Made by a program: the position numbers and the translations under genes
NCBI RefSeq assembly: GCF_900102625.1
Contig: NZ_FMZC01000002.1
Location: 208,125 to 272,124 of the forward strand
Reading direction: 5' to 3'
Origin: Paracidovorax valerianellae
GTDB taxonomy: Bacteria; Pseudomonadota; Gammaproteobacteria; Burkholderiales; Burkholderiaceae_C
Length of the DNA stretch: 64,000 nt
Notes under the pieces: model-generated
What the model was told of the DNA's origin: nothing
What the model saw: only the letters and a program-made list of their open reading frames with translations
Database searches by the model: none
Part shown: positions 54,678-63,629 of the stretch, piece after piece
Layout of the letters: the number at the start of each line of letters is the position of its first letter
Numbering within the stretch: position 1 is the first letter of the stretch

Positions 54678-55499
54678 ATGCTCCCCATCGTCTTCTCGCA
54701 CGCGAACAGCTTTCCTGCAGGCACCTATTCGGTGCTTTTTCGCCACCTGAAGGACCGCGGCTTCGACGTGACCGCCCCCGACCGCTACGGGCACGCGCCC
54801 GAGTACCCGGTCACCAACAACTGGCCGCACCTGGTGCAGCAGCTCGCCGACTTCGCGCAGCAGCAAGTGCAGCGCGTGGGCGGGCCGGTTTTTATGGTCG
54901 GGCATTCGCTGGGCGGCTTTTTGAGCGTGATGGCGGCGGCGCGGCACCCTGATCTGGCGCGCGGCGTGCTCATGATCGATTCGCCCCTCATCAGTGGCTG
55001 GCGCGCCAGCGCGCTGGGCATGGCCAAGCAGACACAGCTGGTGGGATCGGTCTCGCCCGGCAAGGTGAGCCGGGCACGGCGCAACGCCTGGGCCAGCCCC
55101 GATGAGGCGCTGGAGCATTTCCGCAAGAAGAAAGCCTTTGCGCAGTGGGATGACGAGGTGCTGCGCGACTACATCCGCCACGGGCTGACCGAGCAGGACG
55201 GCAAGCACGTGCTGCACTTCGACCGCGCGGTCGAAACTGCCATCTACAACACCCTGCCCCACAACCTGTCGCAACTACTGCGCGCGCACCCGCTGCGCTG
55301 CCCCGCGGCCTTCATCGGCGGGCGCGCCTCCGCCGAAGTGCGGCAAGTGGGCATGGCGATGACGCTCAACATCACCCAGGGCCGGGTGATGGTGCTGGAC
55401 GGCAGCCACCTGTTCCCCATGGAGCAGCCCCGGACCACGGCCGCCGCCATCGAAGCTTCTCTGCTGAACCTCTCAGGCATTCAAAAAGAAAAAGCCTGA
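54678..55499 (+). CDS. Alpha/beta hydrolase
   Basis: This 273-residue cytoplasmic hydrolase has the fold's oxyanion/nucleophile elements: FSHANSFPAGTY near the start (an HxN oxyanion-type turn) and VFMVGHSLGGFLS with the nucleophile Ser. The C-terminal VLDGSHLFPMEQP carries the catalytic His. An acidic residue would lie around the GGRASAEV region. No specific substrate can be assigned. It follows the Anbu gene by 28 bases on the same strand, so the two may be cotranscribed. Confidence 0.85.
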   Translation: MLPIVFSHANSFPAGTYSVLFRHLKDRGFDVTAPDRYGHAPEYPVTNNWPHLVQQLADFAQQQVQRVGGPVFMVGHSLGGFLSVMAAARHPDLARGVLMIDSPLISGWRASALGMAKQTQLVGSVSPGKVSRARRNAWASPDEALEHFRKKKAFAQWDDEVLRDYIRHGLTEQDGKHVLHFDRAVETAIYNTLPHNLSQLLRAHPLRCPAAFIGGRASAEVRQVGMAMTLNITQGRVMVLDGSHLFPMEQPRTTAAAIEASLLNLSGIQKEKA

Positions 55500-55824
55500 C
55501 CGGGCAACCGCCCGACGCACTGCCGGCTGCGCGCACGGCGGGCACCTTGAGCAGGTCCAGAACGCTCGCGCAAAGCAGCGATTCGCTCCGTAGTTTCTTC
55601 GTTCCCGCCACCGCAAAAACCCTCGGTTCAGCGGCCTTCGCCAGCGTTACGCACGAGGGCGTGTAAAAAAATGGAATCTTCCTAAAAGTTCACCTACACT
55701 GCGGCAGCGTTACAAGGTGATACATCGTGATTGATCCCGAAACATCCTGCCGTGATAGCCATCGCTTAGAGCCCCTGGGCCCGCTCTCGTCCCTTCCGCG
55801 CCGCCTGGCCTGAGCCGGGCATGC
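55500..55824. other. Intergenic region before the 7TM diguanylate cyclase gene
   Basis: I found no gene, RNA or repeat in these 325 bases. They are moderately AT-rich near 55670-55740 (TAAAAAAATGG, GTTACAAGGTGATACAT), where the promoter of the downstream gene probably lies. Confidence 0.45.
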
Positions 55825-55899
55825 ATGGTCGTTGCTGTTGAGCCACCCGCCGCCATGCGCTACTTTGTCCTCTGCCCGCGCCAACGTCTCGTGAGCGCC

Positions 55900-57651
55900 A
55901 TGGCGCGCTGCCTGGGCGGGCTACGTGGCTGGTTTGTGCTGCTGGCCTGGCTCATCGGTGCCAGCGTCCACGCTGCGCAGCCCCTGGTGCTGCGCGACGG
56001 GATGCCGCCGACGGACCTGTGGCCGGCCTTCACCGTCATGGCCGACCGCACCGCGGCGCTGACGGCCGAAGAAGCCTTGGCACGCCCCACCGCCTTCGCG
56101 GTGCCGGCGCATGCCAGCGGATCGCTCGGGCTTCGCAAGGGCGCTGTATGGCTGCGCGCATCGCTGGTCAACGGGGCGAGCGCCAGCACCGACTGGATCG
56201 TCAACATCGACTACCCGGCGCTGCACCAGGTGGACATTTACCTGGCGCGCGATGGCCGCATCGCGCAGCACGCCGCGCTGGGCAACCTGCGCAGCTTCAG
56301 CCAGCGGCCGTGGCAGTCGCGCACGCCCGCCATGGGCTTGCACATGGTTGCGGGCGCGTCGTATGAACTGCTGGTGCGCGTGCGCACGGGCGGCGCGATG
56401 ATCGTGCCGGCCACGGTGGCGCAGGCTCCGGCTTTCGTCGAGGCCGCGCTGGCCGAGCAGATGCTGCAGGGCCTGTTCGCGGGCTTGGCCACCTGCCTGC
56501 TGATCTACAGCCTGGGGCAATGGGTGGGGGGCAGCGAGCGGCTCTTTCTGTATTACGCGTTGCTGGTTGCATCCAGCGCGGGCTTTTGCCTGCAGCTCTT
56601 CGGGATCGGGGCACAGTACCTGTGGCGTGACCAGCTCTGGATCGAACTGCACATCGCCAGCCTGTGCGGCTTCACGGCCCTGTCGGCGCTGTTTCTGTTC
56701 ATGGGACATGCGCTGGTGGAGGGTGCGCCGCGCGGCGGGTTCCTGCGCGCGATGCAGGCAGGTGCGGCCATAAGCACCGCGCTGGGCGCCGCCTTTCTGG
56801 TGGACGTGATCGGCACGCGCACCGCCATGGTTCTGCTGAGCGTGCTGAGTGCCCTGCCGTTGCTCATGAGCGTGCCGGTGGCCTGGAGCCGCGCGCGCCG
56901 CCGTGATCCGCTGGGCACGACCCTGTTGGCGGCTGGCGCGGCCTACCTCGTCGCGGCCGCCGGCATGGTCTGCCTGGCGCAAGGTTTGCTGCCGGCGAAC
57001 TTCTGGACGCTGCACGCCTTTCAGATCGGCGCGGTGGTGAACATGCTGCTGTTCATGCGCGTGCTCGGGCTGCGCACGTTGGCGCTGCGCACGGCCGCGC
57101 AAGTGGCCCGGCGCGAGCGCGACGCGATGCGTTCGCTGGCCCACACGGACCCGCTCACGGGGCTGGCGAACCGCCGCGGGCTCGACCTGGCCCTCGCCGC
57201 CGCGATGGCCCGCTGCACGCCCGACCATCTGGCGGCCGTCTACATGCTCGACCTGGACGGCTTCAAGCCCGTCAACGACTGCCACGGGCATGCCGTGGGC
57301 GACCAGCTGCTGGTCGCCGTGACGGCACGCCTGCACGAACACCTGCGCCATACCGACACCGTCGCCCGCATCGGCGGCGACGAGTTCGTGGTGATGGCCA
57401 ACGACCTGACGAGCCCGGAAGAAGCGCACGAACTGGGCACCCAGCTGCTGGACGCGTTCCGCCGGCCCATCGTGATCGGTGCGCTCGAACTGCAGGTGGG
57501 CCTGACCATCGGCTATGCGCTAGCCCCGCTGGATTCCACCGAGCCCACCCTGCTCATCAAGCTGGCCGATGCCGCCATGTACAGCGGCAAGCAGAGCGGC
57601 AAGTTCTGCGTGCGGCGCAACACGGGCGATCTGGCGCTGTCCTCGGCATGA
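55900..57651 (+). CDS. Membrane diguanylate cyclase with 7TMR-DISM sensor
   Basis: This protein of about 583 residues has a signal peptide (GWFVLLAWLIGASVHA), then a periplasmic 7TMR-DISMED2-type sensor domain (ending near residue 190) and seven hydrophobic segments (about 195-400). A C-terminal GGDEF domain (about 420-575) has RIGGDEFVVMAN and DLDGFKPVND. The intact GGDEF predicts c-di-GMP synthesis in response to an envelope signal, possibly a carbohydrate. The start is chosen at 55900 so that the signal peptide is N-terminal. In-frame ATGs at 55825 and 55855 would add 25 or 15 residues, and none of the three has a strong ribosome site. Confidence 0.85.
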   Translation: MARCLGGLRGWFVLLAWLIGASVHAAQPLVLRDGMPPTDLWPAFTVMADRTAALTAEEALARPTAFAVPAHASGSLGLRKGAVWLRASLVNGASASTDWIVNIDYPALHQVDIYLARDGRIAQHAALGNLRSFSQRPWQSRTPAMGLHMVAGASYELLVRVRTGGAMIVPATVAQAPAFVEAALAEQMLQGLFAGLATCLLIYSLGQWVGGSERLFLYYALLVASSAGFCLQLFGIGAQYLWRDQLWIELHIASLCGFTALSALFLFMGHALVEGAPRGGFLRAMQAGAAISTALGAAFLVDVIGTRTAMVLLSVLSALPLLMSVPVAWSRARRRDPLGTTLLAAGAAYLVAAAGMVCLAQGLLPANFWTLHAFQIGAVVNMLLFMRVLGLRTLALRTAAQVARRERDAMRSLAHTDPLTGLANRRGLDLALAAAMARCTPDHLAAVYMLDLDGFKPVNDCHGHAVGDQLLVAVTARLHEHLRHTDTVARIGGDEFVVMANDLTSPEEAHELGTQLLDAFRRPIVIGALELQVGLTIGYALAPLDSTEPTLLIKLADAAMYSGKQSGKFCVRRNTGDLALSSA

Positions 57652-57736
57652 GGCCCCGCACGGTTGACCGCCAGCTTTCCTCTCCCATTCCACCCTTTCC
57701 CCTGACTTTCAAACCAACCCCAAGGAGCTTTCCCCC

Positions 57737-59221
57737 ATGGCCCATCGCAAGAGTCCCGACCGCATTGCCAAGGACGCCCGCGTCGCCCACCTGAGCGCGC
57801 TGGCCGCCAGCCAGCCGGCGGACGACCCGACACCCTGGCAGGCGCTGGCCGCGCTGGAATACGGCCTGCTCGGCTACATCGTGCTGCCTGGCAACACGCA
57901 CTACGAAGAAGACCGCCAGGAGTCCAACCCGGCCTTCCAGTCCTACCCCTGGGTAATCGTCTACTGCAAATGCGAGAACGACGTGGCCCTGTGCCTGGCC
58001 TACGCCCGCACTTTCAATGCCTGGGTCGCCGTGCGCTGCGGCGGCCACAGCACGGCCGGCTATTCGGTCAACAGCGGCATGGTCGTTGACCTGAGCCTGA
58101 TGAGCGGCGTGGTGCTGAACCCCGGCCAGCAAACGGTGAGCGTGCTGCCTGGCACCAATTTCGACGCCTTCAATGCGTCGATGAACAACACGGGCTGGCA
58201 CGTGCCGACCGGCGCCTGCGGCAGCGTGTGCGTGGGCGGCTTCGTGCAGGGCGGAGGCTATGGCTATACCTCGCGCGCCTTCGGCATCCAGAGCGATCTG
58301 GTGCAATCGATGCGCGTGATGCTGGCCGACGGCAGCACCGTCATCGCCAGCGAGACCGAGAACGAAATGTTGTACTGGGCGCTGCGCGGCGGCACCGGCG
58401 GCAACTTCGGCGTCGTGCTGCAGGTGACCTACCGCATGGTGCCGCTGGCCCAGGTCTGGGCGTGGTCCATCAGTTGGGACGCCGCGCATGCCGCCGAAGT
58501 GCTGGCACTCATGCAGACCAGCTACATGAAGACCGGCGCGCCCGATGCGCTCGGCTACATGATGAATCTGGGCTACTACAACGAGGTGGCCGTGTACATG
58601 GTGCAGGGCATGTTCTGCGGCACGCGCGACGACGGCATGAAGGCCATCGCCTCGCTGCTGGCCGTGCCGAGCGCCCAGTTGCTCGTGGACAAGGTGGGCA
58701 CCTATCCCGACATGAACGTGTACCTGGAAGACCAGCCCTACACGCTGCCGCAGAACCTGCCAGAGAAGGTGTGCGAATCCAAGGCCAGCGCGTACATCCC
58801 GCAGCCGATGACGCAAGCCCAGTGGCAGCAGGTGGTGGATTACTTCAACACGTCGCCCAACAAATGGTCCCTGGCCTACCTCGAACCCTACGGCGGCGCC
58901 ATCAACCGCTACCCCGTCTCCGACAGCGCCTTCATCCACCGCGACGTGGCCTGCGACCTGGTGGTGGACGTGTTCTGGCAAAACGAGGAAGAGCGGGGCC
59001 ACATGGAAATGTGGCTGGCCGGCTTCATGGAGCTGGTGAAGCCCTGGCTGAGCGGCGCCGTGTACCAGAACTACCCGGATTCGACGCTGGAAAACTTCGC
59101 CGATGCCTACTGGGATGCGGCCACCTACGCCAAGCTCCAGCAGGTCAAGCTCCGGTACGACCCGACGAACTTCTTCCACTACGCGCAAAGCATCGCGCTG
59201 CCGAAGATCCTCGGCGAATGA
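57737..59221 (+). CDS. BBE-type FAD oxidoreductase (bicovalent flavin)
   Basis: This 494-residue flavoprotein belongs to the berberine bridge enzyme-like group of the VAO superfamily, which contains oligosaccharide and alcohol oxidases. The two residues expected to link FAD covalently are visible: His104 in VAVRCGGHSTAGYS and Cys161 in PTGACGSVCVGGF. The C-terminal BBE segment YDPTNFFHYAQSI is also present. There is no signal peptide or twin-arginine motif at the N terminus, so it appears cytoplasmic. The start has AAGGAGC 9 bases upstream. The substrate is unknown; a carbohydrate or aromatic alcohol oxidation is plausible. Confidence 0.88.
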   Translation: MAHRKSPDRIAKDARVAHLSALAASQPADDPTPWQALAALEYGLLGYIVLPGNTHYEEDRQESNPAFQSYPWVIVYCKCENDVALCLAYARTFNAWVAVRCGGHSTAGYSVNSGMVVDLSLMSGVVLNPGQQTVSVLPGTNFDAFNASMNNTGWHVPTGACGSVCVGGFVQGGGYGYTSRAFGIQSDLVQSMRVMLADGSTVIASETENEMLYWALRGGTGGNFGVVLQVTYRMVPLAQVWAWSISWDAAHAAEVLALMQTSYMKTGAPDALGYMMNLGYYNEVAVYMVQGMFCGTRDDGMKAIASLLAVPSAQLLVDKVGTYPDMNVYLEDQPYTLPQNLPEKVCESKASAYIPQPMTQAQWQQVVDYFNTSPNKWSLAYLEPYGGAINRYPVSDSAFIHRDVACDLVVDVFWQNEEERGHMEMWLAGFMELVKPWLSGAVYQNYPDSTLENFADAYWDAATYAKLQQVKLRYDPTNFFHYAQSIALPKILGE

Positions 59222-59358
59222 TGGGCAGGACTCTGAAGCGCCCTCGTTTGCTTTAGGGCGCTTCCAGAGCGCCTCCAGGGGGCTTGGCGAAGCGTCGGGG
59301 AGGAGCGAAGCAGGCGCCGGTCACCGTACCCGCCCGGCGGCACCGCCCCGCTTCTCGA

Positions 59359-60696
59359 TCAAGGGGGCGGCGGCAGTTCCGCGTGGCGCACGCAGCCCGA
59401 CCCTGCCCGCTTGGCCGCGTACATCGCCTGGTCGGCGTGGCCCATGAGCACCTCGATGTCGCCCTCGATCGGCGGGTAGGTCGCCACGCCGATGCTCGCG
59501 CCCACCCGAACATCGCAGCCCTCCACCCGCATCGGCTGGGCGAGCGCATCGATGATGCGGTGGCCCATGCTGCTCGGGGCGCTGTGGGTCACGTCGGTAT
59601 CCAGCATCACCAAAAACTCGTCGCCGCCCAAGCGGGCCACCGTGTCCTGCGCGCGCACCACGTTGCCCAGCCGCTTCGCGACGAGCCGAAGCACCTCGTC
59701 GCCCACTTTGTGGCCCTGTTCGTCGTTGATCTTCTTGAAGCCATCCAGGTCGATGAAGAGCAGCGCCACGGTCCCGGCATGGTGCCGCGCGGCCTCCAGC
59801 GACCGCTCGCAGCGGCGGTGGAACGCCGAGCGGTTGTACAGCCCTGTGAGCGAGTCGTGGTTGGCCAGGTACTGCTGCTGGCGCGAGATTTCGATCTTGG
59901 CGGACACGTCCTGCACCAGCGACATGATCGAGGTCACCCGGCTCTCCGCATCGGTGAGCGCCGAGTTGAACCACTCGCAATGCATCTCCTTGCCGTCGCC
60001 ACGCAAGAAGCAGGTTTCCACCCGGTTCTGCGATTCGCGGCCGGACTGCAGGTTGGCCAGGGCCTGGGTCAGGTTCTCGTCCATGGCGGCGGTGCCCGGC
60101 AGCGCCAGCAGCGAGCGCGCCTCGATCTGCACCACGTCTTCCCAACCCATCAATTGGACGGCGCGGCGCGAGCAGTGCAGCAGCCGCAGTTCGTGGTCCA
60201 TCTCCAGCACCGCCAGCGGGCTGTTGTCCATGTGCGAAGACAGCCGCTGGTTGGCGGCGCGCAGGGCGTTCATGGTGACCTGCAGCTCATGCACGTCGAG
60301 AGCGGTGGTCACGAAGCCGTCGATCTCGCCCTGGGGGTTGCGCCAGGGGGCCAGGCAGATGGTGCGCCATTCCTCGAAGCCCTCGGGGTTGTGCACCAGG
60401 CGCTGGTAGTTCAGGCGCTCGCCGCGCAGCACGCGCTCCACGAACGGCATGAAACGCGAATGGTTGTAGTCGCCGTACAGCTCCAGCAGCGTCTTGCCGA
60501 CCAGCTCGACCGCCGGGGCGCCGAACCAGCGGGCATATTCGTCGTTCACATACACCACGCGCTGCTGCCGGTTCACCACGGCCACGGTGGCCCCCACGCT
60601 GCGTGTGAGCAGGCCCAGCATCTCTTCGGCTGAAAATTCCGGCGCCGACCCCGATGCGGGCAGCGCGCGAAATCCCTGCAGCTCGTTTGGCGTCAT
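59359..60696 (-). CDS. PAS-PAS diguanylate cyclase
   Basis: This 445-residue soluble signalling protein has two PAS domains (about 25-145, with VAVVNRQQRVVYVNDEYARWF, and about 155-275, with LAVLEMDHELRLLHCSRRAV). A GGDEF domain with RLGGDEFLVML and DLDGFKKINDEQG follows. Both the catalytic motif and a DSLTGLYNR entry helix are intact, so it should make c-di-GMP. The first PAS may sense oxygen, redox or a ligand; no haem or flavin residues can be assigned with confidence. The ATG at 60696 is chosen because it is the first in-frame Met after the non-conserved lead. Confidence 0.88.
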   Translation of the reverse strand: MTPNELQGFRALPASGSAPEFSAEEMLGLLTRSVGATVAVVNRQQRVVYVNDEYARWFGAPAVELVGKTLLELYGDYNHSRFMPFVERVLRGERLNYQRLVHNPEGFEEWRTICLAPWRNPQGEIDGFVTTALDVHELQVTMNALRAANQRLSSHMDNSPLAVLEMDHELRLLHCSRRAVQLMGWEDVVQIEARSLLALPGTAAMDENLTQALANLQSGRESQNRVETCFLRGDGKEMHCEWFNSALTDAESRVTSIMSLVQDVSAKIEISRQQQYLANHDSLTGLYNRSAFHRRCERSLEAARHHAGTVALLFIDLDGFKKINDEQGHKVGDEVLRLVAKRLGNVVRAQDTVARLGGDEFLVMLDTDVTHSAPSSMGHRIIDALAQPMRVEGCDVRVGASIGVATYPPIEGDIEVLMGHADQAMYAAKRAGSGCVRHAELPPPP

Positions 60697-60893
60697 ACGG
60701 CGGGAACCCTTGACTGTTGTCGTTGGCAGCGTGGGCAACCAGGGGAGATAGGCGGGCGCAGCGGCAGCCTCCCGCCACCGTGCACCCCGCCTCCGGGTTG
60801 CGCGGGGCAGCTTATCATTTTCTGTTACCAGACCGCCAGGGCTTTCACGCCTGGGAGACCGCTCGGCCGCAGGCTTTCGGCCTCAACGGCGCC

Positions 60894-61718
60894 TCAATCC
60901 GCCCAGGTGACCCATCCGGTCCAGGCCGTGATCAGCACCACGATGCCGAAGCCGATGCGGTAATACGCGAACGGCACGAAGCTGTGCGTGCTGATGTAGC
61001 GCAGCAGCCAGCGCACGCAAAGCCATGCGCTGATGAACGAAAACACCAGCCCCACCGCGAACAGCGGCACATCCGCCACCGACAGCAGATGCCGCTCCTT
61101 GTACAGGCTGTAGACGCCCGCCCCGATCAGCGTGGGAATGGCCAGAAAGAACGAGAAATCGGTCGCGGCCTTGCGGGAGAGTCCCAGCAACATGCCGCCG
61201 ATGATGGTGGCCCCGCTGCGGCTGGTGCCCGGCACCATGGCCAGGCATTGCGCCAGCCCCACCTTGAGCGCATCGAGCGGCGTCATCTCGTCCACCGTTT
61301 GCACGCGCACCGCGCGCGGCGAACGGCGCTCGGCCCACAGGATCACGAAGCCGCCCACGATGAACGTGCTGGCCACCACCACGGGCGTGAAAAGATGCTC
61401 CTTGATGAGCTTGCCGAAGATCAGCGCCAGCACCACGGCCGGCAGAAAACCGATGATCACGTTGAGCGCGAAACGGCGCGCCTGCCGCTGCGTGGGCAGC
61501 GCCACCACGGTGTCGCGGATCTTCTGCCAGTACACCAGGATGACCGCGAAGATCGCGCCCGTCTGGATCGCGATGTCGAAGACCTTGGCCTTGTCGTCGT
61601 CGAAACCGAGCAATGAACCCGCCAGGATCAGGTGCCCGGTGGAAGAAATGGGAAGAAACTCGGTCAGGCCCTCGACCACCCCCATGATGGCGGCCTTGAC
61701 CAACAATACGACGTCCAC
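60894..61718 (-). CDS. uppP: Undecaprenyl-diphosphatase UppP (BacA)
   Basis: This 274-residue polytopic enzyme dephosphorylates undecaprenyl diphosphate on the periplasmic side to recycle the peptidoglycan lipid carrier and confers bacitracin tolerance. The two signature motifs are present: [20 protein letters not shown] near residue 13 and [19 protein letters not shown] near residue 160, with catalytic Glu, His and Arg residues. About eight spans follow the family pattern and the length is typical. It is a single gene. Confidence 0.95.
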   Translation of the reverse strand: MDVVLLVKAAIMGVVEGLTEFLPISSTGHLILAGSLLGFDDDKAKVFDIAIQTGAIFAVILVYWQKIRDTVVALPTQRQARRFALNVIIGFLPAVVLALIFGKLIKEHLFTPVVVASTFIVGGFVILWAERRSPRAVRVQTVDEMTPLDALKVGLAQCLAMVPGTSRSGATIIGGMLLGLSRKAATDFSFFLAIPTLIGAGVYSLYKERHLLSVADVPLFAVGLVFSFISAWLCVRWLLRYISTHSFVPFAYYRIGFGIVVLITAWTGWVTWAD

Positions 61719-61940
61719 TGGCGCTCCTTGAAATGACAGGCCGGATTATCGGCGCCCGGCCGTTTGCCTCGGCGCAACTGGCGCAAGTCCTGCAGGAGTG
61801 CGTCGGCGCCCCAAGCGGCCGGCGCGTCCGTGAGGCGTTGGCGCAGCAGTTGGCCGCAAGAAAGAAGCAGTAACCCAGCGGCGCGGCTGGCTCAACTGCA
61901 GGCGGCCGGGCCGCGCTCGCCAGGCCTATGCGCGGGCTCG

Positions 61941-63203
61941 CTAGAAGTAACCGTGCGCCGGTCCTTGCGCTTCTTCATCGTTGGCCGCGGCCCCCGCCCC
62001 CACGGGCTCTTGAACCACCACCTGGTTCCTGCCACCCTGCTTGGCCAGGTACATCGCGGCATCGGCGCGCGCGAAGAACTCGAGAGCCGTCTCCCCCAAC
62101 ACGTATTGGGTGACGCCGACCGACACCGTCACCTTGCCCTTGAGCCAGGGGTTGTCCCAGTCGTGCGATTCGATTTGCACACGGATGCGCTCGCAGGTAT
62201 TGAGCGCGGGTAGCAAAGGCGTTGCGGGAAAGATCACCAGAAACTCTTCCCCGCCATAGCGCCCGAAGAAATCGTCCGTCCGCACGGCGTTCTGGCCCAG
62301 CTTGGAGAAAGTGCGCAGCACTTCGTCGCCTTCGAGGTGGCCCATTTCGTCGTTGATGCGTTTGAAATGGTCCAGGTCCACAACGGCCATGCACAGCGGA
62401 ATCCCGCTCTCGTCGGCCAGTTGCTTTTGCTCCTCCAGCGCGGCCAGGATGGCGCGGCGATTAAGGCACCCCGCCAAGGCATCCTGGCGCGAGCTTTCGG
62501 TGATGGATTTCATCTCGCTGCTCTTTTTCTGCAGCAGCCGGTGCAGCGTGCGCACCCGGCCCATCAACAGCACATAAGCCGGCAGCGCCAGCGCCAGCGC
62601 CACCATGTGCAGCACTTCCAGCCGCAGCAGCGCGGCGTTTTCATCGCGGCCATAGTGCAGCCCAGCGATCGCTCCATAACCGACCAGAATGCCCACGCAC
62701 ACCGCCAGCGCCATGTCGCGCGACAGCGTGAACAGGCCATAGGCCATCACCACGAAGAGAAAGGGCGTCAGGGCGATCTGGGTGACGGGCTCCAGATAAA
62801 AGACGAGCAACAGCGCGCTCGATGCCCCGACCACGATCGGCAGGCGCATCTGCCGGTCGGCAAATCGCTCATGCAGGCCCGCGTAGAAAAGCCCCATGAA
62901 CGACACGACGAGCACCGCGATCAGCCCCGCCACCACCACCACCGTCGAAAAATCCACAACGCCCAAGGCATAAAAAGCCAGGGCACATGCTAAATACAGC
63001 AAACACAGAAGAACGGGAACCACCCGCGTGCGGGGCCGATTCAAGCGTTGCTTCAGTACCAACGCAACACCCAGTTCCGAGTGGTGCGAAAACGTCGAAA
63101 CGTCGAGTTCGTTCAATTCCTCGCTCATGGGAAACGCGTCGGTGTTCTCGAAACGCATGCGCCTCCGGGCACGCCAATTGGCCCACACATCAGTAAAACC
63201 CAT
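61941..63203 (-). CDS. Membrane diguanylate cyclase (MASE-like sensor, GGEEF)
   Basis: This 420-residue protein has about six membrane spans in residues 60-215 (for example VVPVLLCLLYLACALAFYAL and AALLRLEVLHMVALALALP). A short coiled linker (LHRLLQKKSSEMKSITESS) leads to a GGDEF domain with RYGGEEFLVIFP. The GGEEF variant is catalytically competent in other proteins. It is the third c-di-GMP synthase gene within 8 kb. The gene is transcribed away from the CRISPR array on its right. An ATG at 63128 (MSEELNEL) is an alternative start that removes 25 poorly conserved residues. Confidence 0.85.
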   Translation of the reverse strand: MGFTDVWANWRARRRMRFENTDAFPMSEELNELDVSTFSHHSELGVALVLKQRLNRPRTRVVPVLLCLLYLACALAFYALGVVDFSTVVVVAGLIAVLVVSFMGLFYAGLHERFADRQMRLPIVVGASSALLLVFYLEPVTQIALTPFLFVVMAYGLFTLSRDMALAVCVGILVGYGAIAGLHYGRDENAALLRLEVLHMVALALALPAYVLLMGRVRTLHRLLQKKSSEMKSITESSRQDALAGCLNRRAILAALEEQKQLADESGIPLCMAVVDLDHFKRINDEMGHLEGDEVLRTFSKLGQNAVRTDDFFGRYGGEEFLVIFPATPLLPALNTCERIRVQIESHDWDNPWLKGKVTVSVGVTQYVLGETALEFFARADAAMYLAKQGGRNQVVVQEPVGAGAAANDEEAQGPAHGYF

Positions 63204-63629
63204 GGAATTGCTTTCCTTACGATCGATCCACTTGCCCGTATCGCGACGCTGACGTGCAAAAATTGTTTGCGAATATTACATATCGGTTCACTCACCACAA
63301 TAGCAAAAGATTAAGAGACGGCTTTTCGATTGGCTTTGGGATGGCGGAAATGCAGATGGTTCAAGGCAGATCAGCATCGGAGCTCGAACCGGATCGGCTT
63401 TTGGTCAGCACTGCCAAAAAATGCGGTGGATTTTTTGCAGCGGTGGTGGCTATTTGCGAACCACAAGCGACTGGGGTTAACCAGTGAGCTTCGCGGCGCT
63501 TTAAGTGATTGATCAATCAAGGATTTATTCCTGAGAGTTCAAATTGAACTGCCACAGACCCTTGGTAGGGATGAGGTTCGCTAAGACGAAAGGATTTTTT
63601 GAAGCAGGGTCCAGAGTTATAAGGACCCG
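63204..63629 (+). promoter_or_regulatory. CRISPR leader candidate
   Basis: These 426 bases precede the first repeat on the side from which type I-C arrays are transcribed. The last 200 bases are AT-richer than the surroundings (GTGATTGATCAATCAAGGATT, GGATTTTTTGAAG). They contain an inverted repeat GCGAA…TTCGC near 63455-63500, a feature I recall from I-C leaders. No cas2 or other cas gene occurs before it; the neighbouring gene is a diguanylate cyclase reading away. Confidence 0.55.

Noticed and set aside
61733..61873. A 46-codon frame divergent from uppP ([11 protein letters not shown]…)
   Set aside because: It has no ribosome site and no recognisable similarity, and such frames are expected by chance at this GC content.
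63204..63629. Possible remnant of cas2 left of the array
   Set aside because: None of the short frames here shows Cas2 motifs; the region is better explained as a leader.
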